Shown piece after piece: positions 9,356 to 19,570 of a stretch of 64,000 bases of DNA (positions are counted from its first letter, which is position 1; every line of letters begins with the position of its first letter). The stretch covers positions 83,846 to 147,845 of the forward strand of contig NZ_OAOD01000006.1 in the NCBI RefSeq assembly GCF_900205925.1, read 5' to 3'. The position numbers and the translations under genes are program-made. Origin of the DNA: Clostridium peptidivorans (lineage in GTDB: Bacteria; Bacillota; Clostridia; Clostridiales; Clostridiaceae). The notes under the pieces were generated by a model. It was not told the DNA's origin and ran no database searches. It saw only the letters and a program-made list of their open reading frames with translations.

Positions 9356-9539
9356 ATGAGATTTGCATTTAGAAAAGCTGTTCATGGCGCAAAGAAACTC
9401 TAATATTTCTCAATTTAGATCACCTAAATTTTCTAAACTCGCTATTGCTCAAACATTAGAAAATTCTTAACGGTGCTTTAAATTCAGAAATAAAGAGTTT
9501 CTAATGCTTGTTCAATGCTTTCTACAACGCAAATCTCAT
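9356..9539 (+). repeat. family A palindromic repeat, copy A1
   Basis: This 184 bp element begins ATGAGATTTGCATTTAGAAA and ends with the near-complement (CTTTCTACAACGCAAATCTCAT). Inside, AGAAACTCT, ATATTTCT and AAATTTTCTA pair with AGAAAATT, AGAAATA and AGAGTTTCT around a loop AACTCGCTATTGCTCAAACA. The whole unit can fold into one long imperfect hairpin. It lies between opuAB and opuAC, ending 46 bases before the opuAC start. The outer ends and loop match copies A2 and A3. Confidence 0.8.
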
Positions 9540-9584
9540 GCTATAGTAAATCAATTATCTATAAATTTAGAAGGAGTGAATGTA

Positions 9585-10475
9585 ATGAAATTTAAAAATA
9601 AAGCACTGAAATCAATTGCGTTAATGTCGGTGGGATTAATAACTGCGGTATCGCTAGCTGCCTGTGGAGCTTCAAATAAAAGTAAGAGTGGAGATGCATC
9701 TAAAAAGGTAAAGCTTGGCTACGTAAACTGGGCAGAAGGTATAGCTATGACAAACCTTGCAAAGGTTGTGCTTGAAGAAAAAATGGGATATAAAGTAGAA
9801 ATGACAGAGGCAGATCCAGGTGTAATATTTACATCCCTTGCGGAAGGAGATACAGATGCATTTTTGGATGGATGGCTTCCTGTTACTCATAAAAGCTATA
9901 TGGATAAATATAAGGATAAGTTATTGGACTTAGGAATTAGTTTTAAAGGTGCTAAAATAGGACTTGTAGTACCTAAAGATACAGATATAAATAGTATTGA
10001 GGAACTTAAAGCTAATAAGGATAAATTTAATGGCAAGATAATAGGAATAGATGCTGGGGCGGGGATAATGGAAACTACTAAAAAAGCTGTTTCAGAGTAT
10101 GGACTGGATATGGAGCTTATGGAGGGCAGCGAGCCAGCTATGCTTACAATGCTAAAAGATGCCATAGATAAGAAAAAACCTATAGTTATAACAGGATGGT
10201 CTCCACATTGGAAGTTTGCTAAATGGGATTTAAAATTCTTAGAAGATCCAAAGAACGTTTATGGTAAGGCGGAAGATATCCATAAACTCGCAAGACTTGG
10301 CTTAGATAAAGATATGCCAGAAGTTGCAGAGTTTTTAAAGAACTTCAAAATGGACGAAAAGCAGCTTGGAGATTTAATGGCAGCTATAGCAGATGGAAAA
10401 AAACCATCGGAAGCTGCAAAAGAATGGATGAACAATAATCAAGATGTAGTAAATTCATGGATACCAAAGAAATAG
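9585..10475 (+). CDS. opuAC: glycine betaine-binding lipoprotein of the Opu transporter
   Basis: This is a 296-residue OpuAC-family substrate-binding protein. Residues 1-27 are a lipoprotein signal with lipobox SLAAC (Cys27). The mature part contains NWAEG, DAFLDGWLPVTHKSY and GWSPHWKFAKWDLKFLEDPK, which supply the tryptophan cage that binds quaternary amines. AAGGAG at 9571-9576 sets the ATG at 9585; the longer in-frame opening upstream is only the end of repeat A1. It is third in the operon and is followed by a good terminator. Confidence 0.92.
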   Translation: MKFKNKALKSIALMSVGLITAVSLAACGASNKSKSGDASKKVKLGYVNWAEGIAMTNLAKVVLEEKMGYKVEMTEADPGVIFTSLAEGDTDAFLDGWLPVTHKSYMDKYKDKLLDLGISFKGAKIGLVVPKDTDINSIEELKANKDKFNGKIIGIDAGAGIMETTKKAVSEYGLDMELMEGSEPAMLTMLKDAIDKKKPIVITGWSPHWKFAKWDLKFLEDPKNVYGKAEDIHKLARLGLDKDMPEVAEFLKNFKMDEKQLGDLMAAIADGKKPSEAAKEWMNNNQDVVNSWIPKK

Positions 10476-10536
10476 CATAAGATTATAAGATGATTATTAT
10501 TAAAAATAGCAAGAGATACTGTTTTAAAAGTAGCTT

Positions 10537-10580
10537 AATGACAAGTAGTTTGATTGAAACTGCTTGTCATTTTATTTTTT
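10537..10580 (+). terminator. intrinsic terminator of the opu operon
   Basis: AATGACAAGTAGTTT (10537-10551) pairs with AAACTGCTTGTCATT (10557-10571) over a five-base loop, and is followed by TTTATTTTTT. Confidence 0.85.
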
Positions 10581-10728
10581 GACATGAATTTATAATATTA
10601 AAAGACAATGAAAGAGATATCTTGTATTGTTTTTGTAATATTGGGATTATTATTAAAAAACTAATATACGAACAATTCCATGGTACAATAAAAATGAATA
10701 AAAATACAAAAATTAGGGGGAATATATC

Positions 10729-12357
10729 GTGAAACCCAAATTATTAAAAATGTATCAAAGAAGGGAGCTAACTGGAGAGAGAATTCTAAAGGATATAGTT
10801 GCAGGAATAATAGTTGCAATTGTAGCACTACCATTATCAGTAGCTCTTGGAATATCCTCTGGAGTGTCTCCAGAAAAAGGACTTATAACTGCAATTATGG
10901 CAGGGTTTTTCATTTCTTTTTTAGGTGGAAGTAGAGTTCAAATAGGTGGGCCCACAGGGGCATTTGTAGTAATTGTATATGGAATAATTGAAAAGCACGG
11001 AATAGAAGGACTTATTATAGCAACCATGATGGCAGGAGTAATATTAATCATTTTAGGACTTGCTAAAATGGGAAGCATAATAAAATTCATACCTCATCCT
11101 ATAACCATAGGATTCACTTCAGGTATAGCAATTACACTGCTTTCTACACAATTTAAAGATTTCTTAGGACTTTCAATTGAAAATGTCCCAGCAGAATTTA
11201 TTCCTAAATGGCAAGCCTATTTGCAGCATTTAAACACCATAGATATACCTACATTATTAGTAGGATTAGCTGCTTTAGCTATAATGATTTTATGGCCTAA
11301 AGTAAATAAGACAATACCAGGATCACTCATAGCACTTATAATTACAACTGCTTTAGTAAGCTTTTTCAATATTCAAGTTGACACTATAGGAAGTAGATAC
11401 AGTAATATTTCTTCATCAATACCTATGCCTTCTATACATTTAGTTAGTTTTGATACTATTCAAGAACTCATAGGACCTGCATTTACTATAGCTATATTAG
11501 CTGCTATAGAATCATTACTTTCAGCAGTAGTAGCTGATGGTATGATAGGTGGGAAACATGATTCTAATATGGAACTTGTGGCTCAGGGAGTTGGGAATAT
11601 TGTATCAGCACTATTTGGCGGAATACCTGCAACTGGTGCAATAGCTAGAACAGCCGCAAATGTAAGAAACGGAGGAAGAAGCCCTATATCAGGAATTGTA
11701 CATGCTATAACTTTGCTTTTAATAATGCTTGTATTTATGCCCCTTGCGAAGCTTATACCAATGACAACATTAGCTGCAATACTTATTATTGTTTCTTATA
11801 ATATGGGGGAATGGAAGTCTTTTTATTCCTTTATGAAAGCACCAAAAAGCGATATGGTGGTACTTCTTTTAACCTTTTTATTAACAGTTATATTTGACCT
11901 AGTAGTAGCAATTGAAATTGGAATGGTGCTTGCTATGTTTTTATTCATGAAGAGAATAGCAGATACTACAACTATAAAAACTTCTATATGCGAAAATTGC
12001 AGTGAAGAAGATGAAGTCATAGAAAACAGTAGTCATAATGATAAAATATTAATATATGAAATAAACGGACCGTTTTTCTTTGGAATAGTACATAAGTTTC
12101 TAGAAGTTATGAATGAAATAAATAAATCCTATGATGTGCTTATACTAGATATGAAAAATGCAACAAGCATTGATGCTACTGGGATGGATGCTTTAAAAAG
12201 ATTATATGCAAGATGTGAAAAGCATGAAGTAAAGGTATTACTTGCAAATGTAAAGGAGCAACCATATAATGTTTTAGAGAACATGGGCTTTATAGAGTTA
12301 ATTGGAGAAGAATGTGTATTTGAAAGTAGAGATGAAGCAATGGAGTTCGTAGCATAG
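10729..12357 (+). CDS. SulP family anion transporter with STAS domain
   Basis: This is a 542-residue membrane protein of the SulP (sulfate permease) family. About ten to twelve membrane segments (residues 20-400) include PLSVALGISSGVSPEKGLITAIMAG and FLGGSRVQIGGPTGAF. A cytoplasmic STAS domain follows (about 440-540) with DMKNATSIDATGMDAL. It starts with GTG at 10729 after TAGGGGG. SulP proteins move sulfate, bicarbonate or other anions; the substrate here cannot be told. The gene is monocistronic. Confidence 0.88.
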   Translation: MKPKLLKMYQRRELTGERILKDIVAGIIVAIVALPLSVALGISSGVSPEKGLITAIMAGFFISFLGGSRVQIGGPTGAFVVIVYGIIEKHGIEGLIIATMMAGVILIILGLAKMGSIIKFIPHPITIGFTSGIAITLLSTQFKDFLGLSIENVPAEFIPKWQAYLQHLNTIDIPTLLVGLAALAIMILWPKVNKTIPGSLIALIITTALVSFFNIQVDTIGSRYSNISSSIPMPSIHLVSFDTIQELIGPAFTIAILAAIESLLSAVVADGMIGGKHDSNMELVAQGVGNIVSALFGGIPATGAIARTAANVRNGGRSPISGIVHAITLLLIMLVFMPLAKLIPMTTLAAILIIVSYNMGEWKSFYSFMKAPKSDMVVLLLTFLLTVIFDLVVAIEIGMVLAMFLFMKRIADTTTIKTSICENCSEEDEVIENSSHNDKILIYEINGPFFFGIVHKFLEVMNEINKSYDVLILDMKNATSIDATGMDALKRLYARCEKHEVKVLLANVKEQPYNVLENMGFIELIGEECVFESRDEAMEFVA

Positions 12358-12464
12358 CTACCGTTGTATCTATACAGATTACAAGTGTTTGTTATATTTA
12401 TACGTAGTGTAATTTAAATTGAAAATATAATTTTACTGTAATATAATAAAAAAATAATATACTT

Positions 12465-12498
12465 AAAATAAGCTTTACTTTAAAGTAAAGCTTATTTT
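12465..12498 (+). repeat. perfect 34-bp palindrome before the symporter gene
   Basis: AAAATAAGCTTTACTTT (12465-12481) is followed at once by its exact reverse complement (12482-12498). The AAGGAGG ribosome binding site of the next gene begins six bases later. It could be an operator, an RNA hairpin next to the ribosome binding site, or a weak terminator for the SulP gene. It has no clear U-tail. Confidence 0.75.
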
Positions 12499-12521
12499 AC
12501 TTCAAGGAGGAGCTTATACAT

Positions 12522-13883
12522 ATGGAAGGGGCTATAAAACTAGTTGAAAAAATTGATAGTTTTTTATGGAATTGGCCGCTATTAATTTTGCTCTTAGGAA
12601 CTCATGTATTTTTAACCTTTAGATTAAAATTTATACAAAGGTATATGGGAAAGGCTATCAAGCTTTCGGTAACAAAAGATGATAATGCAAATGGAGATGT
12701 AAGTCAATTTAGTGCACTTACTACAGCACTTGCAGCTACCATAGGAACAGGAAACATAGTAGGCGTTGCTACAGCTATATCACTTGGAGGTCCTGGAGCT
12801 GTTTTTTGGACATGGATTACAGGAGTATTTGGAATATCTACTAAATATGCAGAAAGTTTACTTGCAACTAAATATAGAGTTAAAACTCAAGATGGTACAA
12901 TGGCGGGAGGCCCCATGTATGTTTTAGAACATGGTATGAAAAAGAAATGGTTAGGTGTGATGTTTGCTATATTTACAAGTGTTGCTGCTATAGGAACAGG
13001 AGGAATGGTTCAATCAAATGCCATTTCTGCGATGATAAATGATACCTTTAAAGTGCCTTATGCTGTAACTGGAGTAATACTTGCAATACTTACAGCAGTT
13101 GTTATTCTTGGAGGGATAAAAAGTATTGCTAAGGTTTGTGAAGTATTTGTTCCTTTCATGGCAGGCTCATATATTTTAGGATGTTTAATAATACTTGCAT
13201 TTGGCTATAAAACCATACCAAACTCTTTATATACCATAATAAGCTCTGCTTTTACAGGTCAAGCTGCAGTTGGAGGATTTGCAGGTTCTACAATAATGAT
13301 GGCAATGAGGTTTGGAGTGTCTCGTGGACTTTTTTCTAACGAATCAGGACTTGGAAGTGCCCCTATAGTATCCGCTGCTGCACAGAGCAGAAATCCTGTA
13401 AGACAAGCTCTTGTAGCATGAACTGGAACATTTTGGGATACGGTAATTGTTTGTGCTATAACAGGACTAGTGCTTACAAATACAGGAGTATGGACCCAGG
13501 GACTTCAAGGGGGACAGCTTACAAAGGAGGCATTTGGAACCATACCAGTATTAGGGCCTATTGTACTTACTATAGGGCTTATAACATTTGCTTTTTCAAC
13601 GATACTTGGATGGTCTTATTATGGAGAGAAGTCAATAGAATACCTATTTGGTAAAAAAGCTATTTTGCCATATAAATTACTTTGGATTATTATGATATAT
13701 ATAGGTTCAGTTTTTTCACTTGACGTTGTATGGAACTTTGCAGACTTAGCAAATGGACTCATGGCAATACCAAATTTAATTTCATTAATTGCCTTAAACA
13801 GTGTTATAGTAAGGGAGACAAAAAAGTATTTATGGGAAGATAACTTAGATAAAGAATCTAATGATGAAAAGATAGCGATGTAA
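12522..13883 (+). pseudogene. alanine/glycine:sodium symporter (AgcS/AlsT), interrupted by in-frame TGA
   Basis: The reading frame is continuous from the ATG at 12522 to the TAA at 13881-13883 except for one TGA at 13419-13421. Before it there are 299 codons with ATIGTGNIVGVATAISLGGPGA and the SNESGLGSAPIVSAAAQSRNPVRQALVA region. After it, in the same frame, comes TGTFWDTVIVCAITGLVLT and the rest of an AgcS protein, 453 sense codons in all. Family members carry an ordinary residue there, and TGA is one change from TGG (Trp). The product would lose its last third of membrane segments. This is either a recent nonsense mutation or a sequencing error; there is no frameshift or other decay. Confidence 0.85.
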
Positions 13884-13891
13884 AAAGTTAT

Positions 13892-13955
13892 AAATAAAGC
13901 TTTGGTTTAAAGAATTGAGTCTAATAATTCTTTAATACCAAGCTTTATTTGTTTT
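13892..13955 (+). terminator. intrinsic terminator after the symporter gene
   Basis: A long stem pairs AAATAAAGCTTTGGTTTAAA (from 13892) with TTTAATACCAAGCTTTATTT (ending 13950). It is followed by a G and a short T-run. Confidence 0.75.
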
Positions 13956-13993
13956 AAAAAAGGTATTGTTGTATTATAATATAGCTAGGCTAG

Positions 13994-14043
13994 CATGATT
14001 TATAAAGGCCTTTAATCTTACTGTATGGTCTTATAAATTATGG
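13994..14043 (+). other. hairpin in the ftsH leader
   Basis: CATGATTTATAA (13994-14005) can pair with TTATAAATTATG (14031-14042), with AAGGCC and GGTC extending the stem inward. It ends about 40 bases before the ftsH start. I do not recognise it as a known regulatory RNA. Confidence 0.4.
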
Positions 14044-14083
14044 AATGTAAATAAGTCATAATAAAATGGAGGAAAGCTAACAA

Positions 14084-16006
14084 ATGCCTACAGATAAAAA
14101 GAATAAGGACAAGAAATTTGACGACAATAAAATGAAGTATATAATTTATTATGTCATTGCTGCAGCGATTGTAGTGTTTTTTATTAATGACTATATAATG
14201 AATACTCAGACAAAACATATTAAGTATACAACTTTTTTAAACATGATAGAGCAAAAACAGGTTAAGGAAGTAGAGTTTTCAAAAGATAAGATTATAGTAT
14301 ATCCTAATGAAAAATCAGGATATGAAGAAAAGCTTTTATATACAGGAAAGGTTGAAAATGATACTCAGCTTTTAGAAAAGTTAAATAAGGCTAGTATTCC
14401 TTATGATACCGTAATTCCAAAGCAAGATAATCCAATAAGAAACTTTATACTTAACTGGGTACTTCCTTTTATAATATTTATGTTTATAGGAAGATATTTA
14501 TTTGGAATGCTTGATAAAAAAATGGGCAGTGGTGTTATGTCCTTTGGTAAAAATACAGCTAAGATTTACGCGGAAAATGAAACTGGTGTAACATTTAAGG
14601 ATGTAGCAGGACAGGGAGAAGCAAAAGAATCTTTGGTTGAAATAGTTGATTTTTTACATAATCCTAAAAAGTATACTGAAATAGGAGCAAAGCTTCCTAA
14701 GGGGGCATTGCTGGTAGGGCCTCCGGGAACAGGTAAAACTCTTCTTGCTAAAGCAGTGGCAGGAGAAGCTAAAGTACCTTTCTTTTCTATATCGGGTTCT
14801 GGATTTGTAGAAATGTTTGTTGGTATGGGAGCTTCAAGAGTTAGAGATCTGTTTGAACAGGCTCAAGAAAAAGCTCCATGTATAATATTTATAGATGAGA
14901 TAGATGCTATAGGTAAAAGTCGTGAAGGTAATATCAGTGGAAATGATGAAAGAGAGCAAACTTTAAATCAGCTGCTTGCAGAAATGGATGGATTTGATTC
15001 CTCTAAGGGAGTAGTAATACTTGCTGCAACCAATAGGCCAGAAGTACTTGATAAGGCTCTTTTAAGACCAGGTAGATTTGATAGAAGAGTAATTGTAGAT
15101 AGACCTGACCTTAAGGGAAGAGAAGATATACTAAAGGTTCACTCTGTAGGAGTTAAGATGGATAAGGACGTGGACTTAAAGGCACTGGCAAAGTCAACTC
15201 CAGGAGCTGTAGGAGCAGATCTTGCTAATATAATAAATGAAGCAGCATTAAGGGCAGTAAAAAATAATAGGCAAGAAGTAATACAAGAGGATTTAGAAGA
15301 AGCAGTTGAAATAATAATTGCAGGAAAAGAAAAAAAGGATAGAATATTATCCCCACAAGAAAAGAGAGCAGTGGCATTTCATGAAGTAGGCCATGCACTA
15401 GTAGCAGCTCTTCTAACCCATACAGATCCAGTGCATAAAATAACTATTGTACCGAGAACTATGGGGGCACTTGGATATACTCTTCAAGTTCCTGCTAAGG
15501 AAAAGTATCTAAGTACAAAAGAAGAAATGCTTGACCAAATTTCTGTTATGCTTGGAGGAAGAGCAGCAGAAGAGGTTGAATTTAATACGATTTCTACAGG
15601 AGCATCAAATGATATAGAAAGAGCAACGGAAACAGCTAGAAACATGGTAACTATATATGGAATGAGTGAAAGATTTGATATGATGGGTTTAGAGTCTATG
15701 TCTAATAGATATTTAGATGGTAGAGCTGTTAAGAATTGTAGTGAAACAACTGCAGCTATTGTTGACGAGGAGACTTTAAAAATAATAAAAGATGCCCATA
15801 GTAAGTCAATAAATATACTTAAGGAAAATCAGGAATTGCTAAGAAAGGTTTCAGAAAGACTATTAGAAAAAGAAACAATTATGGGCAATGAATTTATGGC
15901 TATGGTAGAAGGGAAAGAAATAGGTGAAGATATAGAGGGTAAAGAGAGCGTAGAAAACGTGACAAGTTTAGAAGATAGCGATGAACATACACATAAGTTA
16001 ATATAG
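14084..16006 (+). CDS. ftsH: ATP-dependent zinc metalloprotease FtsH
   Basis: This is a 640-residue membrane-anchored AAA+ protease. A membrane segment lies at about residues 22-42, a short outer domain follows, and a second membrane segment lies at about 123-145. The AAA module has Walker A GPPGTGKT, Walker [13 protein letters not shown] and the SRH region [18 protein letters not shown]. The zinc site HEVGH is at residues 433-437. It degrades damaged membrane and regulatory proteins. GGAGG precedes the ATG. The acidic tail after residue 610 is poorly conserved. Clostridia often have more than one ftsH; I cannot tell which copy this is. Confidence 0.93.
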   Translation: MPTDKKNKDKKFDDNKMKYIIYYVIAAAIVVFFINDYIMNTQTKHIKYTTFLNMIEQKQVKEVEFSKDKIIVYPNEKSGYEEKLLYTGKVENDTQLLEKLNKASIPYDTVIPKQDNPIRNFILNWVLPFIIFMFIGRYLFGMLDKKMGSGVMSFGKNTAKIYAENETGVTFKDVAGQGEAKESLVEIVDFLHNPKKYTEIGAKLPKGALLVGPPGTGKTLLAKAVAGEAKVPFFSISGSGFVEMFVGMGASRVRDLFEQAQEKAPCIIFIDEIDAIGKSREGNISGNDEREQTLNQLLAEMDGFDSSKGVVILAATNRPEVLDKALLRPGRFDRRVIVDRPDLKGREDILKVHSVGVKMDKDVDLKALAKSTPGAVGADLANIINEAALRAVKNNRQEVIQEDLEEAVEIIIAGKEKKDRILSPQEKRAVAFHEVGHALVAALLTHTDPVHKITIVPRTMGALGYTLQVPAKEKYLSTKEEMLDQISVMLGGRAAEEVEFNTISTGASNDIERATETARNMVTIYGMSERFDMMGLESMSNRYLDGRAVKNCSETTAAIVDEETLKIIKDAHSKSINILKENQELLRKVSERLLEKETIMGNEFMAMVEGKEIGEDIEGKESVENVTSLEDSDEHTHKLI

Positions 16007-16079
16007 TATTATAGAAAATTAGATAAGAAGTTAAAATTACTTGTTACCGGTTACTAAATTTAAACGGGGTGATATAAAT

Positions 16080-18224
16080 ATGGAAAGAGAAGAATTAGAG
16101 AGGGAATTAAAAGAAGAACTGCAGAAAGAATTAGACCTTGGTATGGAAAAAGAAAAGCTTAAAGAAACTATAAATATAATAAATCAGGAAATAAACAATT
16201 ATATACAAAAGAGACATGAGATATCAGAATATATACTTGGATACAGAAAAGAAGTATTAGAAGAATATAAAGATGATGAAGATAAAATAATTGAGTACTT
16301 TGACCACGAAAGATTTGTAGCAGAAGAACAGTTCAAAGTTATAGATAGAAGACTAAAGGAGCTTGTTATACTGAAAACTAGTCCTTATTTTGGAAAGGTA
16401 AACTTTATTGAAGAAGAAATAGGACTAGAAGAAAGCATGTATATCGGAAGATTTGGTGTTATTCCTAAGGATGAATTTGAACCAATAGTTGTAGATTGGC
16501 GTGCACCAATATCTGCATTATTTTATGCGGGAAAAATAGGTGAAGTGTATTATACTTCTCCAGATGGTAAGATTAGAACTGAAGTTTTAAGCAAAAGGCA
16601 GTTTATTATAAAAAAGGCCCAGCTTCTTGGAATGTTTGATTCAGAAATAGATGTTAAAGACGATATACTTCAAATGGTATTAAGTAAAAACGCAGAATCA
16701 AAACTTAAAGATATAGTAATGACAATACAAGCAGAGCAGGATAATTTAATAAGGCAGCCAAAGGATAAAACTATAGTAGTTGATGGTGTAGCTGGAAGTG
16801 GTAAAACTACAATAGCACTTCACAGAATAGCTTATTTACTTTATAACTATAGGAAAACTTTGCAAGATAAGGTGTTGATATTAGGACCTAACAAAGTCTT
16901 TATGGAGTATATATCTACAGTACTTCCAAGTTTAGGAGAGGTAGGAGTTAGGCAAACTACCTTTAGAGACTTAGCTATGGAACTATCTGAAATAGAAAGT
17001 ATAATGTCATTTAAGGATTATATGGAAAATGTATTAAGTGGAAATAAAGAATTTATAAATGAGATGCTTTATAAGAATTCTGATGAGTACATTGAAAGAC
17101 TTAACCTATTAATAAATGATCTTGAAAATAATTATTTTGAGCTAAGAGATATTAGTATATATAATAAAATAATTATGAACAAGCAAGAACTTCAGGATTT
17201 ATTCCAAAATCATTTTAAAGCTATGCCGTTATTTAAAAGAAATAAAAGAGCTAAGCGAATAATCTATACTAGAATAAATGAATTAAGAAATGATACCGTA
17301 AAAGCTATAGAAAAGAAATATAAGGATAAGATGAATGCTCTTTCTGAAGAAGCTTTAAATTTAGAAGGAAGCGAATTAGAATTTAAAAAGAAATTAGAAA
17401 TAAGAGAGGCTATTGAAGAATCTATAAAGGTTAAACAAGATTTAAGATGGATAAATGGTGAAGAAGTAATTAGCATATACATGAGATTTAATGAAGAAAA
17501 AGCTTTAACATATGATGACTTAGCAGCAGTACTTTATTTAAAGATAAAACTAGAAGGATTTACAGCACCAGAAGAGATAAAACATGTGGTTATAGATGAA
17601 GCACAGGATTATAGCAAACTTCAATTTATGGTTATAAATGAATTAACTAAGTGTCAATCTTTAACTATAGTAGGGGACAGCAACCAAAGATTACTTCCTA
17701 TAAAGGGAGAAGTGCCTATGTGTTCCATAGAAGAGTATTTATTAAATAAAAATGTTGAGCATTTTAAACTTGATAAGAGCTATCGTTCTACTAAAGAAAT
17801 AATGGAATTTGCAAATAAGTATATTCATAATGAAAATATAGTGCCTTTAGTAAGAAGTGGTGAAAAGGTAGAGATAACTGAGTTTAACGAATATGAAGAA
17901 TTAAAAGAAAAGCTTTTAGTCAATATAAATAAATTAAAAGAAAAAGGACATGAAAGCATAGCGGTCATATGTAGAGATCTAGAAGAAACCAATAATATTG
18001 GAGAGTTATTAAAAGATAAGATATATATAAAAATTATAGATAATGAGGAGATATTATATAATTCGGGAGAAGTTATAATACCTTCATACTTTGCTAAAGG
18101 GCTGGAGTTTGATGCAGTAATTGTTATAGACACTAATAAGGAAATGGAAAGTAAAGATAAAATGCTTTATGTAATGAGTACAAGAGCATTACATGAACTA
18201 TATGTATATAAAAAAAATTGCTAG
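16080..18224 (+). CDS. helD: HelD-like UvrD/Rep superfamily 1 helicase
   Basis: This is a 714-residue superfamily-1 helicase of the HelD/YvgS type. The N-terminal 60 residues are strongly charged and probably coiled coil, as in HelD proteins that insert into RNA polymerase channels. Walker A is GVAGSGKTTIALHRIAYLL, the Walker B-like motif is HVVIDEAQDYS, GDSNQR follows, and a C-terminal motif resembles UvrD motif VI. In Bacillus HelD releases stalled RNA polymerase from DNA. The start at 16080 follows GGGGTG; an upstream in-frame ATG at 16041 has no ribosome binding site. It follows ftsH by 73 bases. Confidence 0.85.
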   Translation: MEREELERELKEELQKELDLGMEKEKLKETINIINQEINNYIQKRHEISEYILGYRKEVLEEYKDDEDKIIEYFDHERFVAEEQFKVIDRRLKELVILKTSPYFGKVNFIEEEIGLEESMYIGRFGVIPKDEFEPIVVDWRAPISALFYAGKIGEVYYTSPDGKIRTEVLSKRQFIIKKAQLLGMFDSEIDVKDDILQMVLSKNAESKLKDIVMTIQAEQDNLIRQPKDKTIVVDGVAGSGKTTIALHRIAYLLYNYRKTLQDKVLILGPNKVFMEYISTVLPSLGEVGVRQTTFRDLAMELSEIESIMSFKDYMENVLSGNKEFINEMLYKNSDEYIERLNLLINDLENNYFELRDISIYNKIIMNKQELQDLFQNHFKAMPLFKRNKRAKRIIYTRINELRNDTVKAIEKKYKDKMNALSEEALNLEGSELEFKKKLEIREAIEESIKVKQDLRWINGEEVISIYMRFNEEKALTYDDLAAVLYLKIKLEGFTAPEEIKHVVIDEAQDYSKLQFMVINELTKCQSLTIVGDSNQRLLPIKGEVPMCSIEEYLLNKNVEHFKLDKSYRSTKEIMEFANKYIHNENIVPLVRSGEKVEITEFNEYEELKEKLLVNINKLKEKGHESIAVICRDLEETNNIGELLKDKIYIKIIDNEEILYNSGEVIIPSYFAKGLEFDAVIVIDTNKEMESKDKMLYVMSTRALHELYVYKKNC

Positions 18225-18249
18225 GAATTTATTCCTAGCAATTTTTTTA
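18211..18249. terminator. bidirectional intrinsic terminator
   Basis: AATTGCTAGGAAT (18216-18228) pairs with ATTCCTAGCAATT (18231-18243), with A-runs before and T-runs after. The helD stop codon is inside the stem. It can also serve the converging minus-strand gene ending at 18326. Confidence 0.85.
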
Positions 18250-18325
18250 TAACTAGCCTCTAAACTCTAATCTCTAAAGTTTAAAATCACAGGATATATT
18301 AATGAGTTGCGTCTAAATAAGTACG

Positions 18326-19408
18326 TTATTTTTCATAAGAAATAAGTCTTTGTATTAGCTCATCTACCATTACGTCAATCCTTTTAAAATCTATATTTGA
18401 TACATAGTACTTTTCTAGAATATCATGAGTTTTTTTACATTTAGTAATGCATTGCAGGCCTTCATGTAAAAAGTCATAGAAGTTAGATTCGTCCTTTTGA
18501 ATTTCAGCTTTATATTTATCTAAATAATCTTTATTTAAAAGATCTGTCATCAAAATATGCTCACCTTGAAAGGATTCTCTGTTTACTTCATTAGAGGTTA
18601 CAACGGCTAAATCTAAATCTGGAATGAAAATGTGTTCTATTCTATTTAGATTGATTACGTCATGGAATACCTCTACAAAAAGTCCACGTCTTAAGGCTTC
18701 ATCCTTTAAGAAGCTTAAGACTTCTGTTTTGCCAGTTCCAGGACCACCCTGAAGTACATAAACATTTTTAAAAGGAGCTACAAGATCATCTATAAAAGTT
18801 ATTATTCCATTAGGGGTAAGAGCTGTACAGAATAGATGACGTTCTTTTCCTATTCCCCATTTGTTAGCTTTAAAAATTTTATCTTTTAGGCTTTCTTTTA
18901 ATTCATTTAATTTTATGTTATCTAATGCTTCAAGGTTAAAGTTTCTCCAATCTTCATGAACTGCAGCTGCAGCTTTAAAATAGCTAAAGCCTCTTTTAAA
19001 CATACGACTTATATCAGCATAAACAGGTAATAATTGGTCTTTTCTAGAGGATAATCCTTTTTCATCTAAGCATACTCCAAGATTAAATATCTCATCTATA
19101 GCACCAGGATAAATAGGATCCTGCATATGAGGAGCAGTACCATCAACTAAGGCTACATTTAGGCCTTTAATAAGTATTGCGTCTAAAGATTCATTATCAG
19201 AAGAACAATGAAAGTACTCCACATCATGTCCTCTATCTTGAAATATTTTACCTATTTTTTTCATAGCAAATGACTTTCCGGTTCCAGGACCACCTTTAAA
19301 ATATATTATTCTTTTAGCCTCTGAAGTAGGTATTATATGAGAAAATAAGAAATGTGGACCTAAAGGTGTATTGGTGCCAGGAAACAAGTGTCTTTCCTTT
19401 CCGATCAT
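18326..19408 (-). CDS. tandem P-loop ATPase of unknown function (PRK06851-like)
   Basis: This is a 360-residue soluble protein made of two related halves. Each half begins with GKERHLF (residues 3-9 and 187-193) and carries a P-loop GGPGTGKS/T (39-46 and 221-228), so the gene arose by internal duplication. Both halves resemble a small family found in spore-forming Firmicutes that I know only as an uncharacterised ATPase. No membrane segment, signal peptide or DNA-binding motif is visible. The ATG at 19408 has GGAG eight bases upstream; two upstream ATGs in frame lack a ribosome binding site. It is monocistronic. The function is unknown. Confidence 0.75.
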   Translation of the reverse strand: MIGKERHLFPGTNTPLGPHFLFSHIIPTSEAKRIIYFKGGPGTGKSFAMKKIGKIFQDRGHDVEYFHCSSDNESLDAILIKGLNVALVDGTAPHMQDPIYPGAIDEIFNLGVCLDEKGLSSRKDQLLPVYADISRMFKRGFSYFKAAAAVHEDWRNFNLEALDNIKLNELKESLKDKIFKANKWGIGKERHLFCTALTPNGIITFIDDLVAPFKNVYVLQGGPGTGKTEVLSFLKDEALRRGLFVEVFHDVINLNRIEHIFIPDLDLAVVTSNEVNRESFQGEHILMTDLLNKDYLDKYKAEIQKDESNFYDFLHEGLQCITKCKKTHDILEKYYVSNIDFKRIDVMVDELIQRLISYEK

Positions 19409-19503
19409 AATTTCACACTCCATAAAATAAAAATTATACAATATAATATGCAAAACTGATTTCTATGTGATTGTGAAGTGAAATATTTAAAAATGTATTA
19501 ACA

Positions 19504-19565
19504 AAAAATAAAAAATCCATAATCGCTAAAATATAATATGTAATATAATTTAGCGATTATAGATT
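19504..19565 (-). terminator. intrinsic terminator of the cation efflux gene
   Basis: ATAATCGCTAAA (19519-19530) and TTTAGCGATTAT (19549-19560) form a 12-bp stem. Read on the minus strand it is followed by a U-rich tract. Confidence 0.75.
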
Positions 19566-19570
19566 AAGGG

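Noticed and set aside
9504..9584. N-terminal extension of opuAC in the same frame
   Set aside because: The extra codons are the right end of repeat A1, and AAGGAG with the lipoprotein signal sets the start at 9585.
13419..13421. Selenocysteine decoding of the TGA
   Set aside because: The family does not use selenocysteine, the position is not catalytic, and no bacterial SECIS-like hairpin is evident after it.
13418..13654. Overlapping frame around the symporter TGA, as a possible frameshift partner
   Set aside because: The symporter continues in the original frame directly after the TGA, so this frame is out of phase and not needed.
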